A stretch of 64,000 bases of DNA, from positions 23,299,277 to 23,363,276 of the forward strand of contig NC_063259.1 in the NCBI RefSeq assembly GCF_019578655.1, written 5' to 3'. Below, piece by piece: positions 12,508-23,753 of this stretch. The DNA comes from Ricinus communis. Its lineage: Eukaryota; Streptophyta; Magnoliopsida; Malpighiales; Euphorbiaceae. Numbering within the stretch: the stretch's first letter is position 1; the number at the start of each line of letters is the position of its first letter. The notes beneath the pieces are model-generated. The model did no database searches. It saw only the letters and a program-made list of their open reading frames with translations, and was not told the origin of the DNA. The position numbers and the translations under genes were made by a program.

Positions 12508-14376
12508 TCAGCATCCACCGCTTGCAGGTTCAATGGAGCTCAGAAGTCCATTACCCCTCAACTGCATGCAATGGTCTTCCGCATCCGCCTGAGCGCAAAT
12601 AATCACAACTGACAAGCCATTGTAGTGTGCTTCTTGCATTATATTAACTGCATTATCAAGAGTCATCCCAGGGATAACCTTCATCAGTACTTGGACGACA
12701 TATTCCCTTTTGTTGTAGTTGTCGTTGTGCAGTATCACACGATAAGGTGGTGCTGTTTTTCTTGATTTCCTGAATAATGAAAATAGAAAAGAACAACTAT
12801 TATTATATCTTCAGCAAATCGTTCAACATTTTCTTTTCTACTTTCAACGAAGAAAACAAATATATCATATCAAGAAATAGAGAAGTAGAAGGTTGAAAGA
12901 AGGCAAGTTTAGCAGGTAAAGTCACTCGGTGTTATTTCAAGTGGCATGGCACTGAATTTTGATGGCATGGAATTAAATTTTTTACAGGCACTTTGAGGGG
13001 CATTGAAGGTGGGAATGTTATCCCATTTGAGTTGTCAGTCAATAAATTGGTAGGGAAAGACAACTAAACTATCATGATTGCCCTAAAGAAGATGAAAATC
13101 TAATAGAAGGAGAACATGGCAATTAGTCAGTTGAGTGATTCTACTTGAGATGATAAAAACACAAAAAACCAAATACCCCAAAGTATTTTTCATCTGAAGC
13201 TGCTTTTCAAAACAAGAAAGCACCTCTCACTTTGGGTCTCAAATGCCCCACTACTATGCTCATATGTTCACACAATACCTGTAGCTCCTTAAGGCGGATA
13301 TCACAAATGCAATGCAGGATAGGTTTATGATAATAATGCAGTCTCATCCCGAAAGAAAAGCACTTAAAAGATATAACAACAATTAAAAAGACAAGTTAAA
13401 CATCAAGAAAATTCAGTCAGACCCACAGAAAGGATTGTGCATATACCTCAAATCAAACTCAGATTCACGGCCAGGAGTTGTTTTTTCTATAACTGGTTTC
13501 TCCAATAACCCACCTCCTTTACCTGCCCCTGTTGCTGATAAAGCCATGAGAATTCCGCGGTTGACCCATGGTCCTCTACAAGGAGAATATTTGTCTCCTG
13601 GAACAACAAAAGCAGCAAATCACAAACATCAACATAAAAGAATCATCCAAAAGAATATATATATAAATAACTAGAATCTGTAACTGACCTCCACATATAA
13701 TCACCAGTTAATACAAAGTTACTAACAGATATAACATATATAAAAAGGAATGCACTAAAACAGAATAAAAGAAAAAAAAAAGTTAATTAATTCAGCAGGA
13801 CCAAAAAGAAAAAGAAAAAATAAGAGATTCCATTATCTTCCAATTAATTTCCACATAGTACAAACCGGAAAAATATCATAACCAAGCCAACTATAAGGAA
13901 TTCTTTTATTAAAATAAATAATGGATTGAGCTAAAAGTAAATAATTAAGCTTCTTTGCTTACAAATTCTTAAACTTTTGCACAGACGGACCAATAAAATA
14001 ATAAATGAAACGTAAAAGAAGGGAAATTGGAAACTGGAAATGCCAATGAAGTAATTGAACAGAGGTTAAATGTTCAGCAAAACTAATTACCAGATTACAC
14101 CAAAATCGAAGCTTTGAAATTTGAATTCTTGCCAAAAACAGTGGTTAAATATTCTATGAACTCTCAAAACAAAGAGTGTATTAATAAAATCAGTAGAGGG
14201 AAGCCAGTTACAGCAAGAACCAAAACTCATTTTTATAAGTAATTTGAAGTTAAACAAAAAAAGAAAAATAAAATAAAGAGAGTGAAATCAAAGAAAAGAA
14301 GAGGGTAGGAACCTGATTTAGGGTTAAAGACGTGATTAGGTGAGAGAGTAATTCTCCCACAAATCGCAGTCTCCAT
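12508..14376 (-). CDS. CLPS1: ATP-dependent Clp protease adaptor ClpS1, chloroplastic
   Basis: Three exons on the minus strand: 14376-14313, 13597-13447 and 12769-12508, joining to 158 residues, essentially the length of Arabidopsis CLPS1. The first ~70 residues are a Ser/Thr/Gly-rich plastid transit region. The ClpS core begins with APPYRVILHNDNYNKREYVV, the conserved binding surface of ClpS/N-recognin proteins, followed by a helix and a VVIICAQADAE segment. ClpS binds substrates, including ones with particular N-terminal residues, and hands them to the ClpC chaperone of the stromal Clp protease. Intron 1 (13598-14312) and intron 2 (12770-13446) are short and AT-rich. The gene is tail to tail with the GDT1-like gene. 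No damage is seen. Confidence 0.94.
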
Positions 14377-16080
14377 CTCTCCCTTCTTTTCTCTCTGTCC
14401 CAAACAAGAAATGGCTACTATTATTATTTTTTAATTTTTTAAAATTATTAATTTAAATTGCTTCTCTTTTCTAAAATATATATAATATTTTTAACAAATA
14501 ATTTTAAGGGCAATAAGAACTGGTGGTTGAGTGGTGGTGCTGGTGAGACGTAGAGCTAAAAAAGACGTTTTCTTCTTCTTTTTCTCCTTTCACCCGTCAA
14601 TACGAAAATATCTTAAACGGAGCGTTTTGCTTTGTTCATTGTCATCTTCTTTTGCCATGCCTTGTTTAAATTTCGTAAAGAATAATTTGATATTATTAAT
14701 TATATTTATGTAAATCAATATTTAAATATATAATAGATATATACTACTATTTAAAATTATGTTATAAATAAATGGAATGCACGTGAATAAAATAAATTAA
14801 ATATTTTAATTTTTAATTTATTTAATACAACTTGTAATAAATAAATAAATTTAGAGTACGTCTAATAAATAAATATTAATATTATTATAAAAATAAATTT
14901 TTCTTCTAAATTTCATTGGTCATGTTGATGGAATAATTTTATACAACACCTTGATTATATTTGATGCATCGACAAGGAATATGTTTTGCTTCGTAATTAT
15001 ATCGAGTCACAGATAGATTTAATTTCCATTTAAATAATTTTTAAATGAGTTTAATATTTTGAATGTCATATTCAAACTCATCCTAAAAATTTATAATATT
15101 TCATCAACAAACTTAACAAATAACTAAAGAAAGTAAATTTAATATAAATTTTAATTCAATTTCTAATAAAATCATCTTTGTTGTTGAAAGGTTTTGATTT
15201 ATCTCTAAATGTTGAATCTTAATACTTCATGGTGTTTTTTTCTATATATTTTCTATTTACCATTTGTTTTCTCAAATTCATTATTAAAAAAATATTTACT
15301 ATTAAAATCTATAAATTTCGACCAATTCATATAAATAAAATAAAAATGATTATTTGTTATAACTGAAAAAAGTTACTAATAAAAAAGTAAATAAATAATT
15401 AAAATTAGCTATATTCGATGGTAAAGAAAAACCGTAACGAACGAGTAGAGTTTTTTTTCTTCCTTAAAATCTTAGTTGAATATGTTTAATATATATGAAG
15501 AACTTTCTAATGGGATCAATTTATATATATATATATAGAGTGTATTTACTAAAATGAAAAAGATGAAAGAGTAGCATTAACGAGAAAACTAGTTTAACAA
15601 TATAGAACGATTAATCTGATATCAATAGAATGCAATTTTTTTTAACTCATTTCTAAGGATTTAGATAATTTACATATTAATTTACGCCGAGAGAAAAAAG
15701 AAAAGCAATTTTTTTTTTTACTAAAATAATTTATTGACAGCTTGATTGTACACTTTGTTTAATGGTATCTATATATTATGCTTCAGTATATAGGTTCAAA
15801 TTCAAGAAGCGAAGAGTTGTGCTTTGATCCTTCCAGAGACAGTTTGGCAGAAAAGAAGAAGAAAAAGAAGATCCATCCAGAGACAACCTTAACCTTTTAT
15901 TTCAGAAAAATAGAATATGAAAATCTGGGGTGAAGACAGGCTGAGCTAAAACAAAAAAGAAAAGAAGAAACCATACATTTCAAATGCTGCTTCTGCTAAA
16001 GCATATCGGAAAACATTATAATATCTTTAGCAGTTTTTCTTTTTTAAAAAGAAATCCAGCAAAAGGCTACTTTTGTTCTG

Positions 16081-16111
<31 letters not shown>

Positions 16112-16762
16112 TCTAAAACAGAAAGAAGAGAAAGAACAAAAGGATACTTTTGTTCTAATACCTGTAACCAGCAACAATTCTAATATATATATATATATAT
16201 ATAATGGTTGCCTTTATTTGAGAGATGCTGCAGCTACCACCATGATGGATTATCTTATGATATTTTAAAATTAACTGCGCTAATATATTGTTTTTTGTTC
16301 TTAAATTCTGATATGTCTAAACTAATTCACTACATTGAATGCACTGAATTTAATGTATCAAGTGTTGGATAGATATTAACTTGTAATTCATAGAGTTACA
16401 TTATTAGAGCAACATTATGTATATAACTAGTTAAATCCCTTAATAACTTATAATACACGAAAGATATTCGTTTCCAACTACTCTTTTTGATCTTCATTTA
16501 AAGAATTACGATAGGGGAACAAACACAAGATTGATATTATTTGATGATAATAGAATACAACTGATCATCACGACACACCTAATGCTCAAATATGCAATCT
16601 ATGTAATACCAGTTCTTGTCGCGTTCTTCTACTGTCAACATGTTTGCTTTGGAAATGGTTGCTTGCTTAACATTAATAGGAAAAAGACCATCTCAAATTA
16701 TCATCATTATTAAGAAACTAAAATGAGTCTTGCAACTCAGTTACACGTTTTGTCATAATTTA
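14377..16762. other. AT-rich intergenic DNA with simple repeats
   Basis: No gene is supported. The stretch begins with the CLPS1 upstream region. It contains a TTTTG/TTTTTG run at 16081-16112 and a TA run at 16183-16203. The segment nearest 16763 is likely the 3' untranslated region of the LHT gene. Confidence 0.5.
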
Positions 16763-19700
16763 TTATGTATAGAACCTATATGTGGAGGCATCGGTGACTA
16801 TATTCCGGAACCCACCAATTGTAGATGCTATCATAATGAACACTCCAACTAATATTGAAGCCTGAACAAGAATTTACAAACAGGAAAGTTAGTATAAGAA
16901 ATTTTCATGGGCATATGTAGTTAGAATACTTATTTGTCTAGCTGTGATCAGTTACCCAGTTGATAAACCATTTGGCGCTGAATCTCTTAGGTTTCTTGAT
17001 TATCAGCCACATTATGCTAGGTAGCTGCAAGAAGGAACAGTAGAGGTCAACACATATATTTGCAGTAATTGATATATAGATTTAATTCCTTGGAGAATGC
17101 ATCCGTCTATACATTTAATGACAAAAGTAAATTTCAGAAGAGAGAGAGACTTACAAAATATGAAGTGGGAGCAAAACCAAATCCACCAAAGAAGCCAAGA
17201 AGGTCCCCAAAAAATGGGAAGGTGACTCCAACGAACAGTGTAAATGCTGCAAGAAAGTTCGGCACATGAAGCTATGATTATTCCACTTAATGTGCCATCA
17301 TCTCTTTTGTAATAAAATTATACTTATAGATTAGTATAGCAAGTGTATACATATAATGTTTGTAGGGATAATCATATAAATATTCACTAGATTTTATATT
17401 TAATTTCATTTTAGTTATCAGTTATCTAAATTTTATTTATTTTTAATTTAATTATTTTGGAAATAAAAAATTGATACATGACAATATTAAAATTCGATAT
17501 GTAAATTTTTTATGGAAAAAGTGATTAAATTGTAACCAATATTAAAATTGGATGATTGAGTGCAAATGACCATGTTATTATTATCGTTATATTTGTGTTA
17601 CTTGAGAAAATACAAAGATACGATATTATTAAAAATAATAATATAAATAGCATTTTTCTAGATAATCATCGGTGAAACTCACCAACATAAGCAGATCGAA
17701 CTAAAAGTCTAAGTGCAAGTCCTGGTGGGAAGTTCAATCGTTTCATCATCATATTCTCTAGCATTGCAAAAACAGGCATCGCATAGACCTACAAGTTATT
17801 AATCTCCATTGTCATGCCAAGCAGAAGTGAGCCAAAATATTAATTAATATATCTATCTATCCATATATATCTATATGTATGTATATGTATACAGATACCT
17901 GGTAGCTGCCTATGACATGAACTACCACCATTAGATTAGCAGAGGCAATGAGCCATGCAGGTTTCTTAAGTGCCATAAGCACATTATCGTCAACATCTTG
18001 TCCAAATGCCCAGTAACCTATAAGAGCTACAGGGAAATAGCAAATCGCATTGATGAAATAAGCACCTAATGCACCTTTCCACATTGGTACTTTTGAAGGC
18101 TTTTCAGGAGTTGATGGAATTGTAGCTTGGATTTCTAGCACGACTGCATGCCCTGCAAATGCAAATGATATTTGCCCCAGTGCATTGAACACCCGAAACA
18201 TGTGGTCTGCTCCACTGGTTTCCTTGTATGCATAGCTCACATTATCGACCCGACCATGTGCCAAGCTACCTACCCATGCTATAGTTGAATAACTGTAAAA
18301 TCAGAAACATAAAATTGGTGTAATGAGATTGTGTAGACAGATAATGATATGAATTGGTTAACTAGCTAGCATGAACTTTTCCATTCTTTTTGGAAAACTC
18401 GCTACCCAATATAGAAATATTTGATTTAAATTATGTCAAGATCTTCATATATTTGGGGTGATTAGGGGTTTTTTCTTGTCTTTCATTTAAAAAATAATAA
18501 TTTTATGAGAATCTACACATGATATGTGCACATTCTTGTGAAAAATACTGATGGCTGAATATGTGGAGGTGCAAAATGTACATATAATCTTTCTTTTCTC
18601 CTTGAATCAACATACTCTTTTGGTTTTCCAAAACAATTTTGAATTTACCTAATGTCTAGATGTAAGATTGATGGGTGGGTCTTGTTTCATCTTTGAGTTC
18701 TTATTCTAAGTAACTAAAGTTTTTACCAGATACAGTATTTAGTAAAAGAAATATTCTGCCTCAAAATTGGAATGCAGTAACCCTACTGTAAAAGCAATGG
18801 CCTGTATTCGTGTCCCAGTGAGTGCTAAGGTTGGGAATCTTAATTATAACTTTCTGCTGTAGTAATCAAAATAAACAAAAATATTGGTCCCTCGACTTGA
18901 CTATGGTAAATCATTGAGGTTCATCGCAATAAGAATTTATAGTAACACTACTCACTACTGTGGAGAGATTAAAGTGATTAAATAACAACATTGAAACATT
19001 CAATTCGTAATTTCAGAGAATTTGATTTTCAGAAACAAAATATAACTTGTTAAGAGAACATAAAAATACGAACCTGAGGGACATGACTGCTGCTGCTAAA
19101 GAAACACCAGCTACAGAATTGAAATTAGGAAGCTGAGACAAGAAGAAATGAATTCCACCAAATATCAATATCCAGTAAGACTGCCTGATCGGTGTGCAAG
19201 TAGCGCAAGTCATCTCCATGAATTTCTTCAGACACTTCCCCCCAGTGACCATGTACACGATATCACAACCAACTTGAACGATCAATTGCTGAGGTAGAAC
19301 AATCCATGGCCCTAGTTTTGGGCCAAAAGCATGTCTACCAAGGTCTAGATATCGATCAAAACGAGTCCCAGGAACACATTCATGGAGTTGTATCATTTGC
19401 CACATTGTGTTTAAGGTCAAGCACCATGATAATGCTAGAACCATTGTCCCTGGACCCCTGACAGTGGAAGAATTAAAAAGAAGAAAGAAATTTAGTTTCT
19501 TGGGTTTCAAGAATACCTACAAATTGATTCTTTAGTGGTAAGTCAATTTACCAGCCTAAGTAAGCCATAGCATAAGGCAGACTGAGAACACCTGCACCTA
19601 TCATGGCTGTGACGGTATGGAAGGTTGAGTACCACCATTTGGCTCGGCGAGAGGGATCGCCTTCCGTCCATTTCTCTATGGACTGATGTTCCTGTTTCAG

Positions 19701-19823
19701 AATTCAAGAAAAGTTATAACAATGGCTGATAAATTCTGTGAAAAAAATAACAAATTGTGAGGATTAGTACTGAAGCCAAACTTGTTATGCCATGCTTACC
19801 TTAGAAGGAGAAGTTGACACCAT
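16763..19823 (-). CDS. Lysine/histidine transporter-like amino acid permease (LHT type)
   Basis: Eight exons on the minus strand: 19823-19800, 19691-19552, 19457-19074, 18292-17899, 17788-17683, 17246-17155, 17024-16956, 16861-16763. All frames join to 435 residues, close to LHT1 (about 446). The product starts MVSTSPSK and then shows the family's cytosolic N-terminus ([21 protein letters not shown]), followed by [20 protein letters not shown] in the first membrane span. Further diagnostic stretches are [25 protein letters not shown] and [14 protein letters not shown]. About ten to eleven hydrophobic segments are expected for this Aa_trans (AAAP) family. These are plasma-membrane proton/amino acid symporters taking up neutral, acidic and basic amino acids. 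A degenerate second copy lies upstream at 22058-23185. Confidence 0.94.
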
Positions 19824-20659
19824 TTTTCTAGCTTGGCAACCAAAAGATGCAAGACCCCTTCAATGTTGGAGAGTTAAATGATCATAACCCCTGTATATGT
19901 AGTGGTCTCTTTGCTCTTTTTATTTTATTTTTTTAAAAAAAAAATTTCTTTTCAGTAGTATCTAAGAAGCATGCTCTTCACTACTTGCAGTAATAAAATG
20001 GAAATGGGAAATCTTTTTTGCAAATATAAAAGTGACGTTAGAGCCCACCACCAACATGGGTTTGTGCCCTTTGAAAGACTTTAATTACTTAAATAATTAA
20101 ACATTTTAAGCTTCATTAGCATGAAGGGATTACTCTTAAACTAATACGCAAGTGAAGTTAATAATTCCAAAACACTTTACCACTTGAATCAAAAGTACCT
20201 TCTCGTATTAGGATTGCGGAATTTCCAGACTTGGAGCCAATGATGGTTAGTTTTGTTGGTTGGCGATTTGCATCCATCCGAAAATGATTACATTGATAAC
20301 ATTTTTTTTATTTGTTTTGCTTTGCTAAAGAGGGCCAGAGCTCCAACTATAATGATTAAAGGAAGAAGGAAGGGCAATTGCTTGTCATTTAAAGTTGGTG
20401 CGGGTCATATTCTGCTCCTGTAATCAAAACTGTCCCCATTAACTTTGAAGGCCGAAAGATGACTTCACACCACAAATTATAAGATGAAAGCACTACTATT
20501 CTTTTCTCTTGCACTAAAAACTAAAATCAATCGTCACTCGTACATCATTAAGATTAAAATCTCTTACAGGAAAACTTCAAAAGTTATGGACTCGTGATGA
20601 TACATCTGATCGCTAAATGTCTGAACCGGTCCATCTATTTTGGTTGGTCTGAAGCTGAG
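19824..20659. other. Upstream region of the LHT gene
   Basis: This holds the 5' leader and promoter of the minus-strand LHT transporter and no coding sequence. A CT-rich stretch with a long T run is at about 19910-19950 (plus strand). No defined regulatory motif can be argued with confidence. It ends at the 9-bp duplication of a MULE. Confidence 0.4.
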
Positions 20660-21710
20660 TAACTTTTTGGCAAAAGCCATAATTGGGTGCTGAACTTGTC
20701 CGTATTTTGGTTCTAGCCTCCCTCATGTTTAAATCAGTGTAAATAGACTCTCGTACTGTTCTACTTTGATGTCACGAAGCTCCTAATGAAATAAACGTTA
20801 GCGCCTATAGTATATTTTTTACGTGATACTACGTGAATGAAATTATTTAATAATAAAATAATATTTTTAGAAGTTAATTTGTTAAAAAGACAATTTTGCA
20901 CCAATTTTTATTCTTTAAAGCAAAATCGCGCTTCCCTTTACCATTAAAGGCTTCAACTCAAGCTCGTAAGTACCATGACGAGAAGCTAAAAGCAGTTTTC
21001 ACTCTATACCTAGATGAAGAATTTCAGTATTAAGCTTGATAAGTTTATTTTTCTGTTCTTGCTTAAATGGAGGAACATGGGTTTTGTTTTCATGGAAAGG
21101 TTCTGAAATATGGGTTTCAATAAAAATTATATGTGAGAAATATACCCTTGTTCATCATCATTGCCAAATGCAGGGACTTAAGGATAGCTAGAGTGAGTTT
21201 GATGATTGGACGAAAAAGGCTATTGTTGCTTGGTTTGCTTTAGTTTATAGGCATGCAAGGCTAGGGGAATTATGCATGGTAAGATGGTTGTTTGATGAAA
21301 TGCCAGTGAAAGATTTGATTGCTTGAAATGTGATGATTACAACTTTGTGTTAAGAGAGGGAAGATGGGTTGTGCAAAGAAATTACTACCTTCTGCTACAT
21401 ATATGCTCTGAATGCCAATAACCTTTTTGGTTGAGACACTATTAAGCAATTTCTTCTTTTTTAAAACAATTTTAATGAGAATCCTTTTCTTCCCAAAATG
21501 AATAGAGAGAAATACAACTCTAACCCTAAATTCTCTGATTTATACCTTAACGGCGTCAAAGTAAAATCTTATTTTTATTTGAATATTAATTTAGGAACCC
21601 GTGACACCAACGCTAGTATATAATTGGAAAGTTCAATTGCACCGATTTGAACACAGGCTCTAAAAGATGTGCAAGTTTAGGGTCCAATAATGGTTTTTGC
21701 TTAACTTTTT
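20660..21710. mobile_element. Pack-MULE-like element, 1,033 bp, with long inverted termini and 9-bp duplication
   Basis: The element spans 20669-21701. The flanks carry a perfect 9-bp direct repeat TAACTTTTT at 20660-20668 and 21702-21710, the length typical of Mutator-like elements. The left end begins GGCAAAAGCCATAATTGG; the reverse complement of the right end begins AGCAAAAACCATTATTGG. The two ends stay alignable, with indels, for roughly 110-150 bases (20669 to about 20800, and about 21570 to 21701). There is no transposase. The interior holds a broken PPR-type gene fragment (listed separately), so the element resembles a Pack-MULE carrying captured host sequence. Confidence 0.82.
21190..21380 (+). 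pseudogene. PPR-protein gene fragment inside a MULE
   Basis: Read on the plus strand, this segment gives ARLGELCMVRWLFDEMPVKD followed by LIA, a stop, then NVMITTLC. It matches the plant PPR repeat pattern (A..LFDEMP.KD..SWN.MI..Y...G). At least two stop codons interrupt it (one where a Trp is expected, one after TTLC). It covers about one and a half repeats and has no start. It sits between the long inverted termini of the 20669-21701 element, so capture by that element is the simplest explanation. It cannot code for a working protein. Confidence 0.7.
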
Positions 21711-22057
21711 TTCTATTACAGGGGTTTCACATTACGTTCTGATTTTGGTTGTATCATGGTATATCTTATAGAAGCATGAGTGTCGCTGTTTTGCCTCCCA
21801 AAATCCTTATATCACAGCCAGCATATGCAGTGATAAATTGCGTATGTTGCAATTGAATTCGAAAGAAACCCAACGTTAAATCATTGAGACAATAAAAAAA
21901 GGCACAGGAAAATCATGTGAATTTAGTTAATAGACCATATGGCTGAACATGAGAGATAAACCATGTTTATAACTTGAGGACAGACATTCTAAAAAGAATA
22001 TGAGAAATACCATTTCATCAAAGAGGGGAGATTTCATATTTGTGTAGTTCTCATGTA

Positions 22058-23185
22058 CACAATTGACAAACCATTTAAGGCTGAATGGGTTAAATTTCTT
22101 GATTCAGCAAGATGGCCGGTGCAATGTAAGAGCAATGGCCAGCATAGATGAATTCATGCAAACATTATAAGATTATACGGGCACAACATTGGATGTCATA
22201 AGAGAGGCTTACAAAATATGAAGAGGAAGCAAAACCAAAGCCACTAAAGAAAGCAAGAAAACCTCCGAGAATGGGAAGGTGAGTTCAATTGGTAGCGTGA
22301 ATGCTTTTAAAGAACACGGAGAATTCTTAAAGGGATAGCGCTACTAAATTTCAAGTATGCCCTTTTATGCTACCAAGACAGATCGATACTCAATTATTAA
22401 GCTGTTAAATAAGAATTAATACGGAAAACACGTATCATGAAGTTACTTAATCACCTTGAATAACAAGGCAGGAATTAAGAACAAAGGAAGAAGAAATCCG
22501 AATTAGCAGCCAGTATTTATCTCACCAATATGAGCAAATCTAGTTAAAAGTCCTCAATCTCTTAACCATCATCCTATCTAGCATGTCTGAAACAGGTACA
22601 GGATAGACATAAGGAAATAAATCTTTCTTATGTACATATCCACCTAGCGGAATTAGTCAATCTAGTTAATAATTAAACACTAATTTCATAACTACAAATG
22701 TCATGAACTGGTATCATTAAATTAGCAGGGACAAGTAGCGTTGGTCATTTCCATGAATTTCTTTATCCATTCCCTCCAGTGACCACATAAACAATGTTAC
22801 ATCCAAGTAGAACAACTAAATTGCTGAGATAGAAGAATCCATGAGCCTAGTTTTGGGCCAAAAGCATGCCCACTAAGGTCGAGTATCGATCAAAGCGAGT
22901 CCCAGGAGCACATTCATGAGGTTTGCCGCATGGCGTTCAATGTCATGCACCCAGATAATATAGTACCATCGCGGCTGGAACCCTGACAAGAAAATTAAGA
23001 GGCGCTATGCAATTTCATTCTTAGTCGAGTTGAATGGTCTGCAGTAAGCATGCCAGCGCCATGGCATGGCATAAGTCAGACTCAGAACACCTGCACGCTG
23101 TGATAATGTGGAAAGTTGAGCACCACCATTTGGATTGGCGAGACATTGTTTTCCAAACATTTATCAATGGACTGATCTTCCTGTT
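22058..23185 (-). pseudogene. Degenerate tandem copy of the LHT amino acid transporter
   Basis: Segments match the neighbouring LHT gene in the same order and orientation. About 23050-23184 corresponds to exon 2, 22733-22985 to part of exon 3, 22550-22610 to part of exon 5, 22205-22320 to exon 6 and 22060-22130 to exon 7. Around 22690-22735 the end of the exon 4 region runs directly into the middle of exon 3, so most of exon 4, intron 3 and the end of exon 3 have been deleted. Frames are broken by many small indels. Intron sequence still flanks the exon 6-like part, so it arose by DNA duplication and not by retroposition. No product is expected. Confidence 0.85.
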
Positions 23186-23753
23186 AAGGATTTCAAGGAA
23201 TAGTGATGAAGATTATCTTGTTAAACATTTTAATAGACTCGTGGGTACTAGTGATGCTGATCCCTTCAAATTTGTGGGATCCTTGATCATCATAATGTGT
23301 ACAAATGATTATTAATCTGCTGACTTCGAAGGTTTAACGGAGTGATAAAGGTAACAGTAAGGTGGCTATTATATTTTTCGTGCTTCACATGCTCCTTTTC
23401 AAGTAAAGAAAAACTGAAAAATTACCAAGTGTAGTAGAAAGGAATAGTCTTTATTACAGAGTTGCAATTAATAATAATTGCTTCAGGGAATAAAATCTAG
23501 TTCTCATGACCACTGGGGTTAACTTTCATTTTTCTAAAGATTCCTGGTTGGGAATGTGCGGTGTTCCAACCCACTTGGAGCCAGCGAAAGGATGTGCAAT
23601 TGGGTCGGATCTAGCTTAATCCCTTAGGGCTATCAATATCCACATTGCCGAACAGAGCTCTGTTTCAAGAGATGGTAATGCATCCTCTGATGCTAATATA
23701 TTTCTTCTGTGACACTTGACATATTCACGCCTGCATTGCAATGAAGATCTTAT
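23186..23753. other. Region between the LHT pseudogene and MED25 3' end
   Basis: No separate gene is seen. The part next to 23754 is probably the MED25 3' untranslated region. Confidence 0.45.
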
